From positions 1-6,743 of the forward strand of contig JAHEEL010000127.1 of the NCBI GenBank assembly GCA_024640745.1: a stretch of DNA of 6,743 nt, in the 5' to 3' direction. The DNA is from Actinomycetes bacterium (GTDB lineage: Bacteria; Actinomycetota; Acidimicrobiia; Spongiisociales; UBA5794). The notes beneath the pieces are model-generated. The model had not been told where the DNA came from. It saw only the letters and a list, made by a program, of their open reading frames with translations, and searched no databases. The number at the start of each line of letters is the position of its first letter. Position 1 is the first letter of the stretch. Positions 1-5,787 of this stretch are shown piece by piece. A program made the position numbers and the translations under genes.

Positions 1-278
1 TCAGCGCGAAGCCCGACTGGGCGATCCACGACACGTTCGCCTGGATTGCCGAGCATCGCATACCGACCCGTGAGATCCACATCACCGACGCCAAGTGGCG
101 AGTGCCGTGCGACGTCTACCTCGACGACTCGCCCCGCCAGATCGTCGAACTCCACACCAACCGGCCCGAGGCGGTCGTTTGCCGGTACGTGCGGCCGTGG
201 AACGACGTCGTGTTCGGCGTTCGCGACGTTCACTCGTGGGACGACTTCGAAACACTCGTCGACCGGCGCTGGTGCTGA
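1..278 (+). CDS. HAD-superfamily 5'-nucleotidase-like protein, C-terminal fragment
   Basis: The reading frame is open from base 3 (the window cuts the gene) to a TGA at 276-278, giving the last 91 residues. The segment CDVYLDDSP is the HAD motif IV (acidic pair that holds the catalytic Mg2+). It is followed by a helix (RQIVEL) and then by VRPWN and a terminal W-x-x-F/L pattern. These resemble the C-terminus of the cytosolic 5'(3')-deoxyribonucleotidase (NT5C) group, which removes the 5' phosphate from (deoxy)nucleoside monophosphates. Motifs I-III lie outside the window, so the catalytic Asp cannot be checked and another small HAD phosphatase remains possible. It lies 86 bp upstream of phnD on the same strand. 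Family membership is seen in the sequence; the nucleotidase subfamily is inference from remembered family patterns. Confidence 0.72.
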   Translation, partial: SAKPDWAIHDTFAWIAEHRIPTREIHITDAKWRVPCDVYLDDSPRQIVELHTNRPEAVVCRYVRPWNDVVFGVRDVHSWDDFETLVDRRWC

Positions 279-283
279 CCCGT

Positions 284-314
284 TTGGTCACGGCAGGGGT
301 CGACGGGGTACCAT
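284..314 (+). promoter_or_regulatory. possible promoter ahead of phnD
   Basis: TTGGTC at 284-289 and TACCAT at 309-314 resemble -35 and -10 elements, but the 19-nt spacer is long and both boxes are imperfect. The placement, just after the upstream stop codon and about 50 nt before the phnD start, is sensible. Read-through from the upstream gene could equally supply transcription. Confidence 0.25.
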
Positions 315-328
315 TCCCCCGCTGGTTC

Positions 329-345
329 GGGCGCATACCGCGCCC
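329..345 (+). promoter_or_regulatory. small GC hairpin in the phnD leader
   Basis: GGGCGC (329-334) and GCGCCC (340-345) are perfect complements separated by ATACC. They lie between the candidate promoter and the phnD ribosome binding site (GGAG at 356-359). No U-tract follows, so it is not a typical terminator. It could be a leader structure, but a 6-bp GC stem is common by chance in this base composition. Confidence 0.25.
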
Positions 346-364
346 TCACGACATGGGAGTGAGA

Positions 365-1486
365 ATGAAGAAGATCCCCCTGATCGTCCTGGTACTCGCG
401 TTTGCGCTGATCGCCGCTGCTTGCAGCTCCGACAGCGAAGACACGACGACCACGGCGGCGGCTGCCGAGACAACAACAACCGCCGCACCGGAGACAACGA
501 CAACGACGGCGGCCCCCGAGACGACGACGACCGAGGCCATGGTCGACATCGGTACGGCCGACAACCCGATCAAGGTGCTCTTCGTGCCGTCGGTGAGCGC
601 GGAGGAGATCATCGCCGGTGGCGAGATCCTGAAGGGTGTCCTCGAAGAGTCCACGGGCCTCGTCTATGAGGTCAGCGTCCCGACGTCCTACGCCGCGACC
701 ATCAGCGAGATGTGTGCGTCTCCCGACAATACGATTGGTTTCATCCCGGCGACTGCCTACGTGATCGGCAGCGCCGAGTGCGGCATCACCGTTGCCATGA
801 AGTCACTGCGCTTCGGGTTCACCGAGTATTGGGCAGAGTTCATCGTCCCGCGCGACAGCGAAGCGACCAGCATCGCCGACCTGGCCGGCTTGAGTTGGGC
901 CTATCCGGATCCGGGATCAACCTCGGGTTTCCTCGTGCCGGACGGGATGTTCAGAGCGGCAGGCGTGGCGCCAGGTGAATCCGTCGAAGCAGGCGGTCAC
1001 TCCGCGGTCGTCAGCGCCGTCTACAACGAGGAAGCGGACTTCGGCACGGTCTTCTTCAGCCCGTCGATCGACGCCGAGGACAACGTCATCTGGGACGGCA
1101 CGTTGGAGGACGCCGACGTCCCCGCCGACAAGGTTGACAGCTGCGCACTGGACGCCGACGGTGAGATCGACTGCGACGGTGTATTCCCGCGGGATGCCCG
1201 GAGGAACATCCGCGAGGAAGCTCCAGACGTGATCCAGAAGATCAAGATCCTGGAACTGTCGGATCCGATTCCGAACGACACCGTCAGCTTCTCGCCGGCG
1301 TTTCCGCTGGAACTCCAGCAGAAGGTCACGGCTGCGCTGAGCAATTACGCGCTCGACGACCCGGAAGGGTTCGCCACGGCGTTCGATGCCTACTCGTGGA
1401 GCGGCATCTCCTACACGAATGATTCTGAATTCGACTTCATTCGTCTGCTCGTGCAAGAACTCGGACTCGAATCGGGCGATCTCTGA
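365..1486 (+). CDS. phnD: PhnD-type phosphonate/phosphite-family substrate-binding lipoprotein
   Basis: This 373-residue protein is the extracytoplasmic binding component of a PhnDCE-type ABC importer. Residues 1-20 form a lipoprotein signal (KK, hydrophobic core, IAAAC with Cys20 as lipidation site). A low-complexity Thr/Ala/Glu/Pro linker (27-56) then spaces the domain from the membrane. The binding domain starts near residue 68 (IKVLFVPS). PhnD-family landmarks are the GxxxP segment IGFIPATAYVIG (124-135), the SxxGF lobe motif (STSGFLVPDGMFRAAG, 185-200), AGGHSAVVSAVYNEEADFG (209-227, the conserved Gly-His plus A-V-x-x-x-x-A-D-x-G pattern), and DPIPNDTVSF (300-309). An acidic stretch at about 236-275 with Cys260 and Cys270 looks like an insertion and could be disulfide-bonded. 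I chose ATG 365 because GGAG at 356-359 lies 5 nt upstream and the lipoprotein signal begins there; in-frame ATG 353 is the alternative. Family is confident. The ligand (phosphonate, phosphite, hypophosphite or another anion) cannot be assigned. Confidence 0.88.
   Translation: MKKIPLIVLVLAFALIAAACSSDSEDTTTTAAAAETTTTAAPETTTTTAAPETTTTEAMVDIGTADNPIKVLFVPSVSAEEIIAGGEILKGVLEESTGLVYEVSVPTSYAATISEMCASPDNTIGFIPATAYVIGSAECGITVAMKSLRFGFTEYWAEFIVPRDSEATSIADLAGLSWAYPDPGSTSGFLVPDGMFRAAGVAPGESVEAGGHSAVVSAVYNEEADFGTVFFSPSIDAEDNVIWDGTLEDADVPADKVDSCALDADGEIDCDGVFPRDARRNIREEAPDVIQKIKILELSDPIPNDTVSFSPAFPLELQQKVTAALSNYALDDPEGFATAFDAYSWSGISYTNDSEFDFIRLLVQELGLESGDL
443..532 (+). repeat. low-complexity Thr/Ala-coding tract in phnD
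   Basis: The 30 codons for residues 27-56 of PhnD encode runs of four or five Thr separated by Ala/Pro/Glu, with the unit APETTTT appearing repeatedly. The DNA is a run of ACN and GCN codons with several synonymous choices mixed, so the protein pattern rather than the DNA is what is repeated. Similar Thr-rich spacers follow the lipid anchor of many actinobacterial lipoproteins and probably act as a flexible tether through the cell wall. Confidence 0.8.
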
Positions 1487-1509
1487 GAACCGTTGAACGA
1501 CATCATGCC

Positions 1510-1541
1510 CATCGGGCGGGGACGTCAGTCCCCGCCCGATG
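1510..1541 (+). terminator. perfect 14-bp intercistronic hairpin between phnD and phnC
   Basis: CATCGGGCGGGGAC (1510-1523) and GTCCCCGCCCGATG (1528-1541) are exact reverse complements around a GTCA loop. The hairpin sits 24 nt after the phnD stop and 29 nt before the phnC start. No T-run follows (next bases CTTGATC). In an ABC operon a strong hairpin just after the binding-protein gene often serves as a partial terminator and/or 3' stabiliser, so that binding protein exceeds transporter. That role is inference; the structure itself is unambiguous. Confidence 0.7.
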
Positions 1542-1570
1542 CTTGATCGAAGAGACGGGACGCCTGATTC

Positions 1571-2323
1571 ATGCTCAAGGTTGAGAACCTCGTCAAGATC
1601 TACGACGGAGGAATCAAGGCTCTCGACGACGTCTCGTTCGAGGTGGACAAGGGCGAGTTCCTCGCCGTCATCGGGCTGAGTGGTTCGGGGAAATCGACGC
1701 TTCTTCGCTGCATCAATCGTCTCATCGAACCGACCGAAGGGACGATCACGTGGGACGGCGTCGATGTCACCACCGCATCCCAGGAGGAGCTCCGTCGCAT
1801 TCGCCGACGCATTGGGATGGTCTTCCAGCACTTCAACCTCGTCAGCCGTTCGAAAGTGCTGACGAACGTTCTGGCCGGACGGCTCGGCTACCTCAACCCG
1901 GCGCTCAGCATCGTGAACCGCTTCCCCAAGGCGGACATCGACAAGGCTCACGCACAGCTCGCCCGCGTCGGACTCGAAGAGAAGGCCAATGCGCGTGCCG
2001 ATGAGCTGAGCGGCGGCCAGCAGCAGCGGGTTGGCGTCGCCCGGGCGATGATGCAAGACCCAGAAATCATGCTCGCCGACGAACCGGTAGCGAGCCTCGA
2101 CCCCGTGCTTGCACACAGCATCATGCAATACCTGGAGCGGATCAACCAGGAGGACGGCGTCATGGTGCTGTGCTCCCTCCACTTCCTCGATCTCGTGCAC
2201 CAGTACGCAGATCGAGTCATCGCGTTGAACGAAGGGAGGCTGGTCTTCGAGGGAACACCCAAAGAGATCGACGACGACAAATTCAAGGAGATCTACGGGA
2301 AGGAGGCCGAGCGCGTTGGCTGA
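1571..2323 (+). CDS. phnC: PhnC-type ABC transporter ATP-binding protein
   Basis: This 250-residue cytoplasmic ATPase powers the importer as a dimer on the PhnE permease. All ABC motifs are intact: Walker A GLSGSGKST (35-43), Q-loop VFQHFNL (84-90, Gln86), signature LSGGQQQR (146-153), Walker B IMLADEP (166-172, Asp170/Glu171), D-loop ASLDP (174-178) and switch His204 (SLHFL). QHFNLVSRSKVLTNVLAGRLG (start about residue 86) and the following 30-residue stretch are characteristic of the PhnC subfamily rather than of amino-acid or methionine importers. Length is typical for PhnC. The ribosome site is weak (GGGA at 1557-1560, 10 nt before ATG). The last 8 nt overlap phnE. Nothing suggests inactivation. 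Confidence 0.93.
   Translation: MLKVENLVKIYDGGIKALDDVSFEVDKGEFLAVIGLSGSGKSTLLRCINRLIEPTEGTITWDGVDVTTASQEELRRIRRRIGMVFQHFNLVSRSKVLTNVLAGRLGYLNPALSIVNRFPKADIDKAHAQLARVGLEEKANARADELSGGQQQRVGVARAMMQDPEIMLADEPVASLDPVLAHSIMQYLERINQEDGVMVLCSLHFLDLVHQYADRVIALNEGRLVFEGTPKEIDDDKFKEIYGKEAERVG
2301..2306 (+). promoter_or_regulatory. ribosome binding site that fixes the TTG start of phnE
   Basis: AGGAGG, a full match to the anti-Shine-Dalgarno core, lies inside the phnC coding sequence and 9 nt upstream of TTG 2316. No ATG or GTG start is similarly placed. The next hydrophobic segment (TM1 at residue 33) needs the protein to begin near here, so this site decides the start. Translation of phnE is probably coupled to termination of phnC. 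Confidence 0.8.
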
Positions 2324-4769
2324 CTCGACCCCGACCCAAGCCGATCCGGCTCCGGGCGATGAATCTCCCGAGAAGCCGGAGGCAAATGGTCGCAAGCCGC
2401 GCAGTTGGCGCCGGTCGCTCTACATCCTCATCGCGATCCTGGTCGCGTTCGTGGTCTACGCCTTCGCCTTTGCAAAGACCGACGTCTCGCTCGAAGAGAT
2501 CCAATCGGAGACGCGCCAGGAACAGCTCTTCCGAATCCTTCGCGCACTCGCCCGGCCCGACCTCGTCACCTACGACCGTGAGGACCTCGTCGTCACGGCC
2601 GATGTGTATGTCCCCTGCAACGGCGCGGCGCCGACGCCGGCACCGGCCGCTCCAACCGGCCAAGCCATCACGATTTCACCGACCTGCGCGGCGCCGGGTG
2701 AACCGTTCACCGTCACCGGCTCCGGCTATGAGCCCGGAGCGCGGGTCACGGTCAACTTCGTACCCGTATCCGACTTCGCCATCGTCCTGCCGCAGGGCCG
2801 TAGCGACGTTGCGGAGGACGGAACGTTCTCGCTCTCGTTCGATGCGCCGGATCGCCAGACCGGGGATCCGCAGCAGATCGAAGCCGTCACGCAGACGAAC
2901 GTTGGTGGCTGGCGGAACCGGGTTGAGGTCTGGACCGACACAAACCTCAACGGCATTCAGGACGACCCTGACCTCCCGTCGTCGGATGATCCCATTGCCG
3001 CCTACAACTTCCTTCTGCCCGAGTTCGACATTCGCAGCCCCGGAGGCGTGACCCTCGTCGATGACAACAACAACGTCATCGACTTCATCAGCTGGGGTGG
3101 GTCGTTCGAGGCGAGTACCGGGTCCGGAACCGGGCTCGTGAGCCGAGACATCGGGCTTGATCCGTTCACGGTGGAGCTCGGCGACTCGATCCAGCTCACC
3201 GGCAGCGGCGCAGCCGCACAGGACTTCTCGTGGACGGGGCCCGCTCCAACGAGCTTCGGTTCGGTCAACAACGGACAGTCCACGGTGAACGGCGACTCGC
3301 CGGGAACCCTGTTCTTCAACGAACTCGCGTTCGGCGAGGAGCGACGCCTCGAGATCGCGGGAGCATCCGGTGCAACCGTGTCCGATGTGTCGATGATCTT
3401 CTTCGACGGCACCGACGGGACACAGTACAAGATCATCGTCGTGGCCGACAAGGTCGACCTTTCGCCGAGGCTCTCCGACAATGCACTCAACACGTGGGAC
3501 CGCATCGTCGAGACCGTGATGCTGGCGCTGCTCGCCACCACGGTGGGGACGATCCTCGCCGTGCCCCTCAGCTTCCTTGCTGCCAAGAACCTTATGCGCG
3601 ACGTCACCGTGCCGGTCATCAACCTGAGCTTGTCGATCATCGCGATCCCGATCGGGCTCATGGTCGGCGTCCAGGCATCTCGCTGGGCTTCTTCACTTCG
3701 GGCGTTCACCGATGCCAACTGGATCACGCTGCTGATCGCCCTCGTGGCGTTGGGCGGCGGGGCGTGGCTGCTGCTGCGGTGGACCTTCCCACCCGAGGAA
3801 GAGGACGAACCGCCGAGCCTCGGCCTGCGGAGCCTCAGAATCGCCGCCCTCCTCGGTGTCGCCTTCCTCGTGCTGATCGGCTCGTATGTGGTCGCCGACC
3901 TGCTCATCCTCCTCGGGGGGTGGATGGAGGATCTCATCACCGGTGCCCGGTTCCTCGGAAGCTTCGTGATATCGCTCGGAGAGATCACGGAGATCGCCAT
4001 ACCGGTGTTCTCCTCACTCATCGGCGCGTTCGCCCTCGCCGTCGCCGCCAGCAAGCTCGGCTACCTGACCGTCCGCCACGTGTCGCGCGGAGTTCTCAAT
4101 GCCGCGACACTCGCGCTCTCCGCAGTGGCCGGCGCACTCGTCGGCATGGGGATCGGCGCCGTCATCGACTGGTTCTACCAGCTCGAGAATCCATTTGCGA
4201 CGGTCGTGCTCCCGGCCGTCATCGGCGCCGTCTTCGGCGCCTTCCTCTCGGTGAAAGCGCTGCGAAAGGCTGAGGATCAGAACATCGGCCTGACCGTCTA
4301 CTACATGGCGCGCACGCTGTTCAACGGTCTGAGATCGATCGAGCCGCTCGTGATGGTGATCATCTTCGTCGTGTGGGTGGGGATCGGTCCGTTCGCCGGT
4401 GCGCTCGCCCTGGCGCTGCACACGACAGCCGCACTTGCGAAGCTCTACTCGGAACAAGTGGAGAGCATCGCAACCGGCCCGCTCGAAGCGGTGCGCGCCA
4501 CCGGCGCGACCCGGCTCCAGACGATCATCTACGCCGTCGTTCCACAGATCGTCCCGCCGTACATCTCGTTCACGATGTACCGGTGGGACATCAACGTGCG
4601 TATGTCCACGATCATCGGTTTCGCCGGCGGCGGCGGCATCGGATTCCTCCTGCAGCAGAACATCAATCTGCTGCAGTACCGGGCCGCGGCGGCCCAGATG
4701 CTTGCCATTGCGATCGTCGTGGCATCGATGGACTACATCAGCTCGCGCCTGCGCGAGCGCTTCGTCTAG
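2316..4769 (+). CDS. phnE: giant PhnE-type ABC permease with extracellular Ig-like/Ca-loop/lamin-tail-like insertion
   Basis: This 817-residue membrane protein is about three times the usual PhnE length (about 250-290). Residues 1-29 are a polar cytoplasmic tail; TM1 is about 33-52. Residues 54-84 (KTDVSLEE... RPDL) match the short segment after TM1 in ordinary PhnE. An extracellular insertion of about 85-395 follows: Ala/Pro linker (103-115), Ig-like beta domain (about 117-205, with GEPFTVTGSGYEPGARV), EF-hand-like loop DTNLNGIQDDPD (208-219) and a lamin-tail-like region (244-378). The permease resumes with ETVMLALLATTVGTILAVPL (399-418) and SFLAAKNLM (419-427). A second insertion (about 428-654) adds roughly six hydrophobic segments. 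The C-terminal core (655-817) holds GIGPFAGALALALHT (689-703), the EAA-type coupling loop LEAVRATGATRLQ (723-735) with VVPQ (741-744), and YRWDINVRMSTIIGFAGGGGIG (from about 755), all typical PhnE signatures. It starts at TTG and overlaps phnC by 8 nt. Permease identity is firm; the role of the insertions is unknown. Confidence 0.88.
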   Translation: MADSTPTQADPAPGDESPEKPEANGRKPRSWRRSLYILIAILVAFVVYAFAFAKTDVSLEEIQSETRQEQLFRILRALARPDLVTYDREDLVVTADVYVPCNGAAPTPAPAAPTGQAITISPTCAAPGEPFTVTGSGYEPGARVTVNFVPVSDFAIVLPQGRSDVAEDGTFSLSFDAPDRQTGDPQQIEAVTQTNVGGWRNRVEVWTDTNLNGIQDDPDLPSSDDPIAAYNFLLPEFDIRSPGGVTLVDDNNNVIDFISWGGSFEASTGSGTGLVSRDIGLDPFTVELGDSIQLTGSGAAAQDFSWTGPAPTSFGSVNNGQSTVNGDSPGTLFFNELAFGEERRLEIAGASGATVSDVSMIFFDGTDGTQYKIIVVADKVDLSPRLSDNALNTWDRIVETVMLALLATTVGTILAVPLSFLAAKNLMRDVTVPVINLSLSIIAIPIGLMVGVQASRWASSLRAFTDANWITLLIALVALGGGAWLLLRWTFPPEEEDEPPSLGLRSLRIAALLGVAFLVLIGSYVVADLLILLGGWMEDLITGARFLGSFVISLGEITEIAIPVFSSLIGAFALAVAASKLGYLTVRHVSRGVLNAATLALSAVAGALVGMGIGAVIDWFYQLENPFATVVLPAVIGAVFGAFLSVKALRKAEDQNIGLTVYYMARTLFNGLRSIEPLVMVIIFVVWVGIGPFAGALALALHTTAALAKLYSEQVESIATGPLEAVRATGATRLQTIIYAVVPQIVPPYISFTMYRWDINVRMSTIIGFAGGGGIGFLLQQNINLLQYRAAAAQMLAIAIVVASMDYISSRLRERFV
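2664..2930 (+). other. Ig-like extracellular domain within PhnE
   Basis: This codes for PhnE residues about 117-205. The pattern ITISPTCAAPGEPFTVTGSGY (from residue 118) followed by EPGARVTVNF, then alternating hydrophobic strands (FAIVLP, GTFSLSFDAP, QIEAVTQTN, RVEVWTD), is that of bacterial Ig/IPT-like beta-sandwiches, which occur in extracellular proteins. It is predicted outside the membrane because it follows TM1. The exact Pfam family cannot be named by eye. Confidence 0.6.
2937..2972 (+). other. EF-hand/dockerin-type Ca2+ loop within PhnE
   Basis: This codes for DTNLNGIQDDPD (PhnE residues 208-219). It fits the 12-position calcium loop D-x-N-x-N-G-I-x-D-x-x-D with ligands at positions 1, 3, 5, 9 and 12, Gly at 6 and a hydrophobic residue at 8 or near it. 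Single loops of this type occur between beta domains in surface proteins. Here it links the Ig-like domain to the lamin-tail-like region. Metal binding is inference. Confidence 0.6.
3045..3449 (+). other. lamin-tail-like segment within PhnE, halves in swapped order
   Basis: This covers PhnE residues 244-378. The first block (244-321) carries GVTLVDDNNNVIDFISWGGS (244-263), TGLVSRDIG (272-280), DSIQLTGSG (290-298) and DFSWTGPAPTSFGSVNNGQ (303-321). I recognise these as the C-terminal half of the lamin-tail (LTD) domains found in bacterial extracellular nucleases. The second block (331-378) carries TLFFNELAFGEERRLEIAG (331-349) and VSMIFFDGTDGTQYKI (358-373), which look like the N-terminal half (FINE... 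E.vEIAGpaG...S..lyNG). The order is the reverse of that usual in LTD, suggesting a circular permutation. Assignment is from remembered family patterns, without a search. Confidence 0.55.
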
Positions 4770-4771
4770 GG

Positions 4772-5770
4772 ATGGGAGCGTTTCGTCTCCGCGATCGAGT
4801 GGTGACGGAGGAACAGGAGCAGCTCCTCCTCTCCCCGAGCGCGACTCATGCGGCGCACTCGCTCGGACGCGTCGTTCCTGAGGAACCCGATCCATGGCGA
4901 ACGGCGTTCGAGCGCGATCGCGACCGCATTCTCCATTCGAAGGCATTTCGCCGCCTGAAGCACAAGACCCAGGTCTTCATGAACCCGGAAGGTGATCACT
5001 ACGTCACCCGCCTGACCCACACACTCCAGGTCACACAGGTCGGTCGATCGATCGCCCACGGGCTCAGCCTCAACCCTGCGCTGACCGAGGCGATCTGCCT
5101 CGGGCACGACGTTGGGCACTCCCCGTTCGGCCACACCGGCGAGGACGCCCTCAGCGAGTTCGTGGAGGGCGAGTGGCGGCACTCGGACCAATCAGTCCGC
5201 ATCTACGAAGTACTCGAACCTCTCAACCTGACCGCCGAGGTGCTCGACGGCATCCGGGCCCATCCGTGGAAGGTGAAGACGCCGGCGCAGACCCCGGAGG
5301 GTGGCATCGTCCGGTTCGCCGACCGCATCGCCTATCTCGCCCACGACGCCCTCGATGCGATCCGGGCGGGGGTTCTCGGTCCCGACGACTTCCCGCATGC
5401 GGTGCTGGCGTCCCTCGGCGTCGCCGGGAGCGAATGGATCAACACGATGATCAACGCGGTGATCACCACTTCGATGGAGCGCGATGAAGTGGCGATGGAC
5501 GAGCACACGCTCGAGGTCATGCTGGACCTCCGCAACTTCATGTTCGAACGGGTCTACCTGCGTGCCGACGTCGAGCCCCAACGACGAAGAGCCCGAGAGA
5601 TCGTGCGGAACCTCGTCGAGTACTACGTGGCCCATCCCGGCGAGATCCCGCCCACCTATCGGCATGACGACGCCGATGCGCTCACACAGGTCATCGACTT
5701 CGTGGCCGGCATGACCGACCGCTACGCCATCCGCCGCCACGACGAACTCTTCCGCCCGCAGCTGTTCTAG
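4772..5770 (+). CDS. dgt: dNTP triphosphohydrolase (dGTPase/Dgt family, HD domain)
   Basis: This 332-residue cytoplasmic HD-domain enzyme is predicted to hydrolyse dNTPs to deoxynucleosides plus triphosphate. Family landmarks in order: LSPSATHAAHSLGR (20-33), RTAFERDRDRILHSKAFRRL (43-62) running into KHKTQVF (63-69), DHYVTRLTHTLQV (75-87, metal His83), CLGHDVGHSPFGHTGE (109-124, metal His112/Asp113 and acid-base His117), QSVRIYEVLEPLNLTAEVLDG (from 140) and FADRIAYLAHDALDAIRAG (182-200, metal Asp184). The HD set H83-HD112/113-D184 is complete. HSDQS (137-141) stands where many relatives have H-N-x-Q-S. Length matches the short Dgt-like form. ATG 4772 lies 2 nt after the phnE stop and adds about nine residues before the conserved part; GTG 4799 or 4802 are alternatives, and no strong ribosome site separates them. 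Position implies cotranscription with phnCE. Preferred nucleotide cannot be told. Confidence 0.9.
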   Translation: MGAFRLRDRVVTEEQEQLLLSPSATHAAHSLGRVVPEEPDPWRTAFERDRDRILHSKAFRRLKHKTQVFMNPEGDHYVTRLTHTLQVTQVGRSIAHGLSLNPALTEAICLGHDVGHSPFGHTGEDALSEFVEGEWRHSDQSVRIYEVLEPLNLTAEVLDGIRAHPWKVKTPAQTPEGGIVRFADRIAYLAHDALDAIRAGVLGPDDFPHAVLASLGVAGSEWINTMINAVITTSMERDEVAMDEHTLEVMLDLRNFMFERVYLRADVEPQRRRAREIVRNLVEYYVAHPGEIPPTYRHDDADALTQVIDFVAGMTDRYAIRRHDELFRPQLF

Positions 5771-5787
5771 CTGCGAGGAATCAGACT

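Noticed and set aside
286..303. Possible PHO box (GGTCACGG/GGTCGACG direct repeat) upstream of phnD
   Set aside because: Only the GGTC cores agree, the spacing is 12 rather than the 11 nt of actinobacterial PHO boxes, and the rest does not fit the consensus.
95..364. Upstream extension of the phnD reading frame to 95
   Set aside because: The added part overlaps the HAD gene, is Arg-rich, and would bury the lipoprotein signal and the ribosome site at 356-359.
917..2395. 492-codon minus-strand open frame across phnD and phnC
   Set aside because: It runs antiparallel to two genes with intact family motifs. Its translation is rich in Arg, Val, Asp and His without domain features, as expected for the shadow of GC-rich codons.
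3002..4054. 350-codon minus-strand open frame inside phnE
   Set aside because: Its composition (Ser/Arg/Pro/Thr rich, no hydrophobic or domain pattern) is that of a complementary-strand shadow, and the plus-strand permease is certain.
2316..4769. phnE as two genes joined by sequencing error
   Set aside because: One frame is open throughout. The domain junctions lie in loops, and the N-terminal core segment (33-84) belongs to the same PhnE fold as the C-terminal part.
4373..4771. Upstream extension of the dgt reading frame to 4373
   Set aside because: It overlaps the conserved C-terminus of PhnE and adds Arg/His-rich non-family residues; the Dgt homology begins just after 4772.
4014..4946. 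310-codon minus-strand open frame over the end of phnE and start of dgt
   Set aside because: It is antisense to two well-supported genes and made of Asp/His/Arg/Gly-rich low-information sequence.
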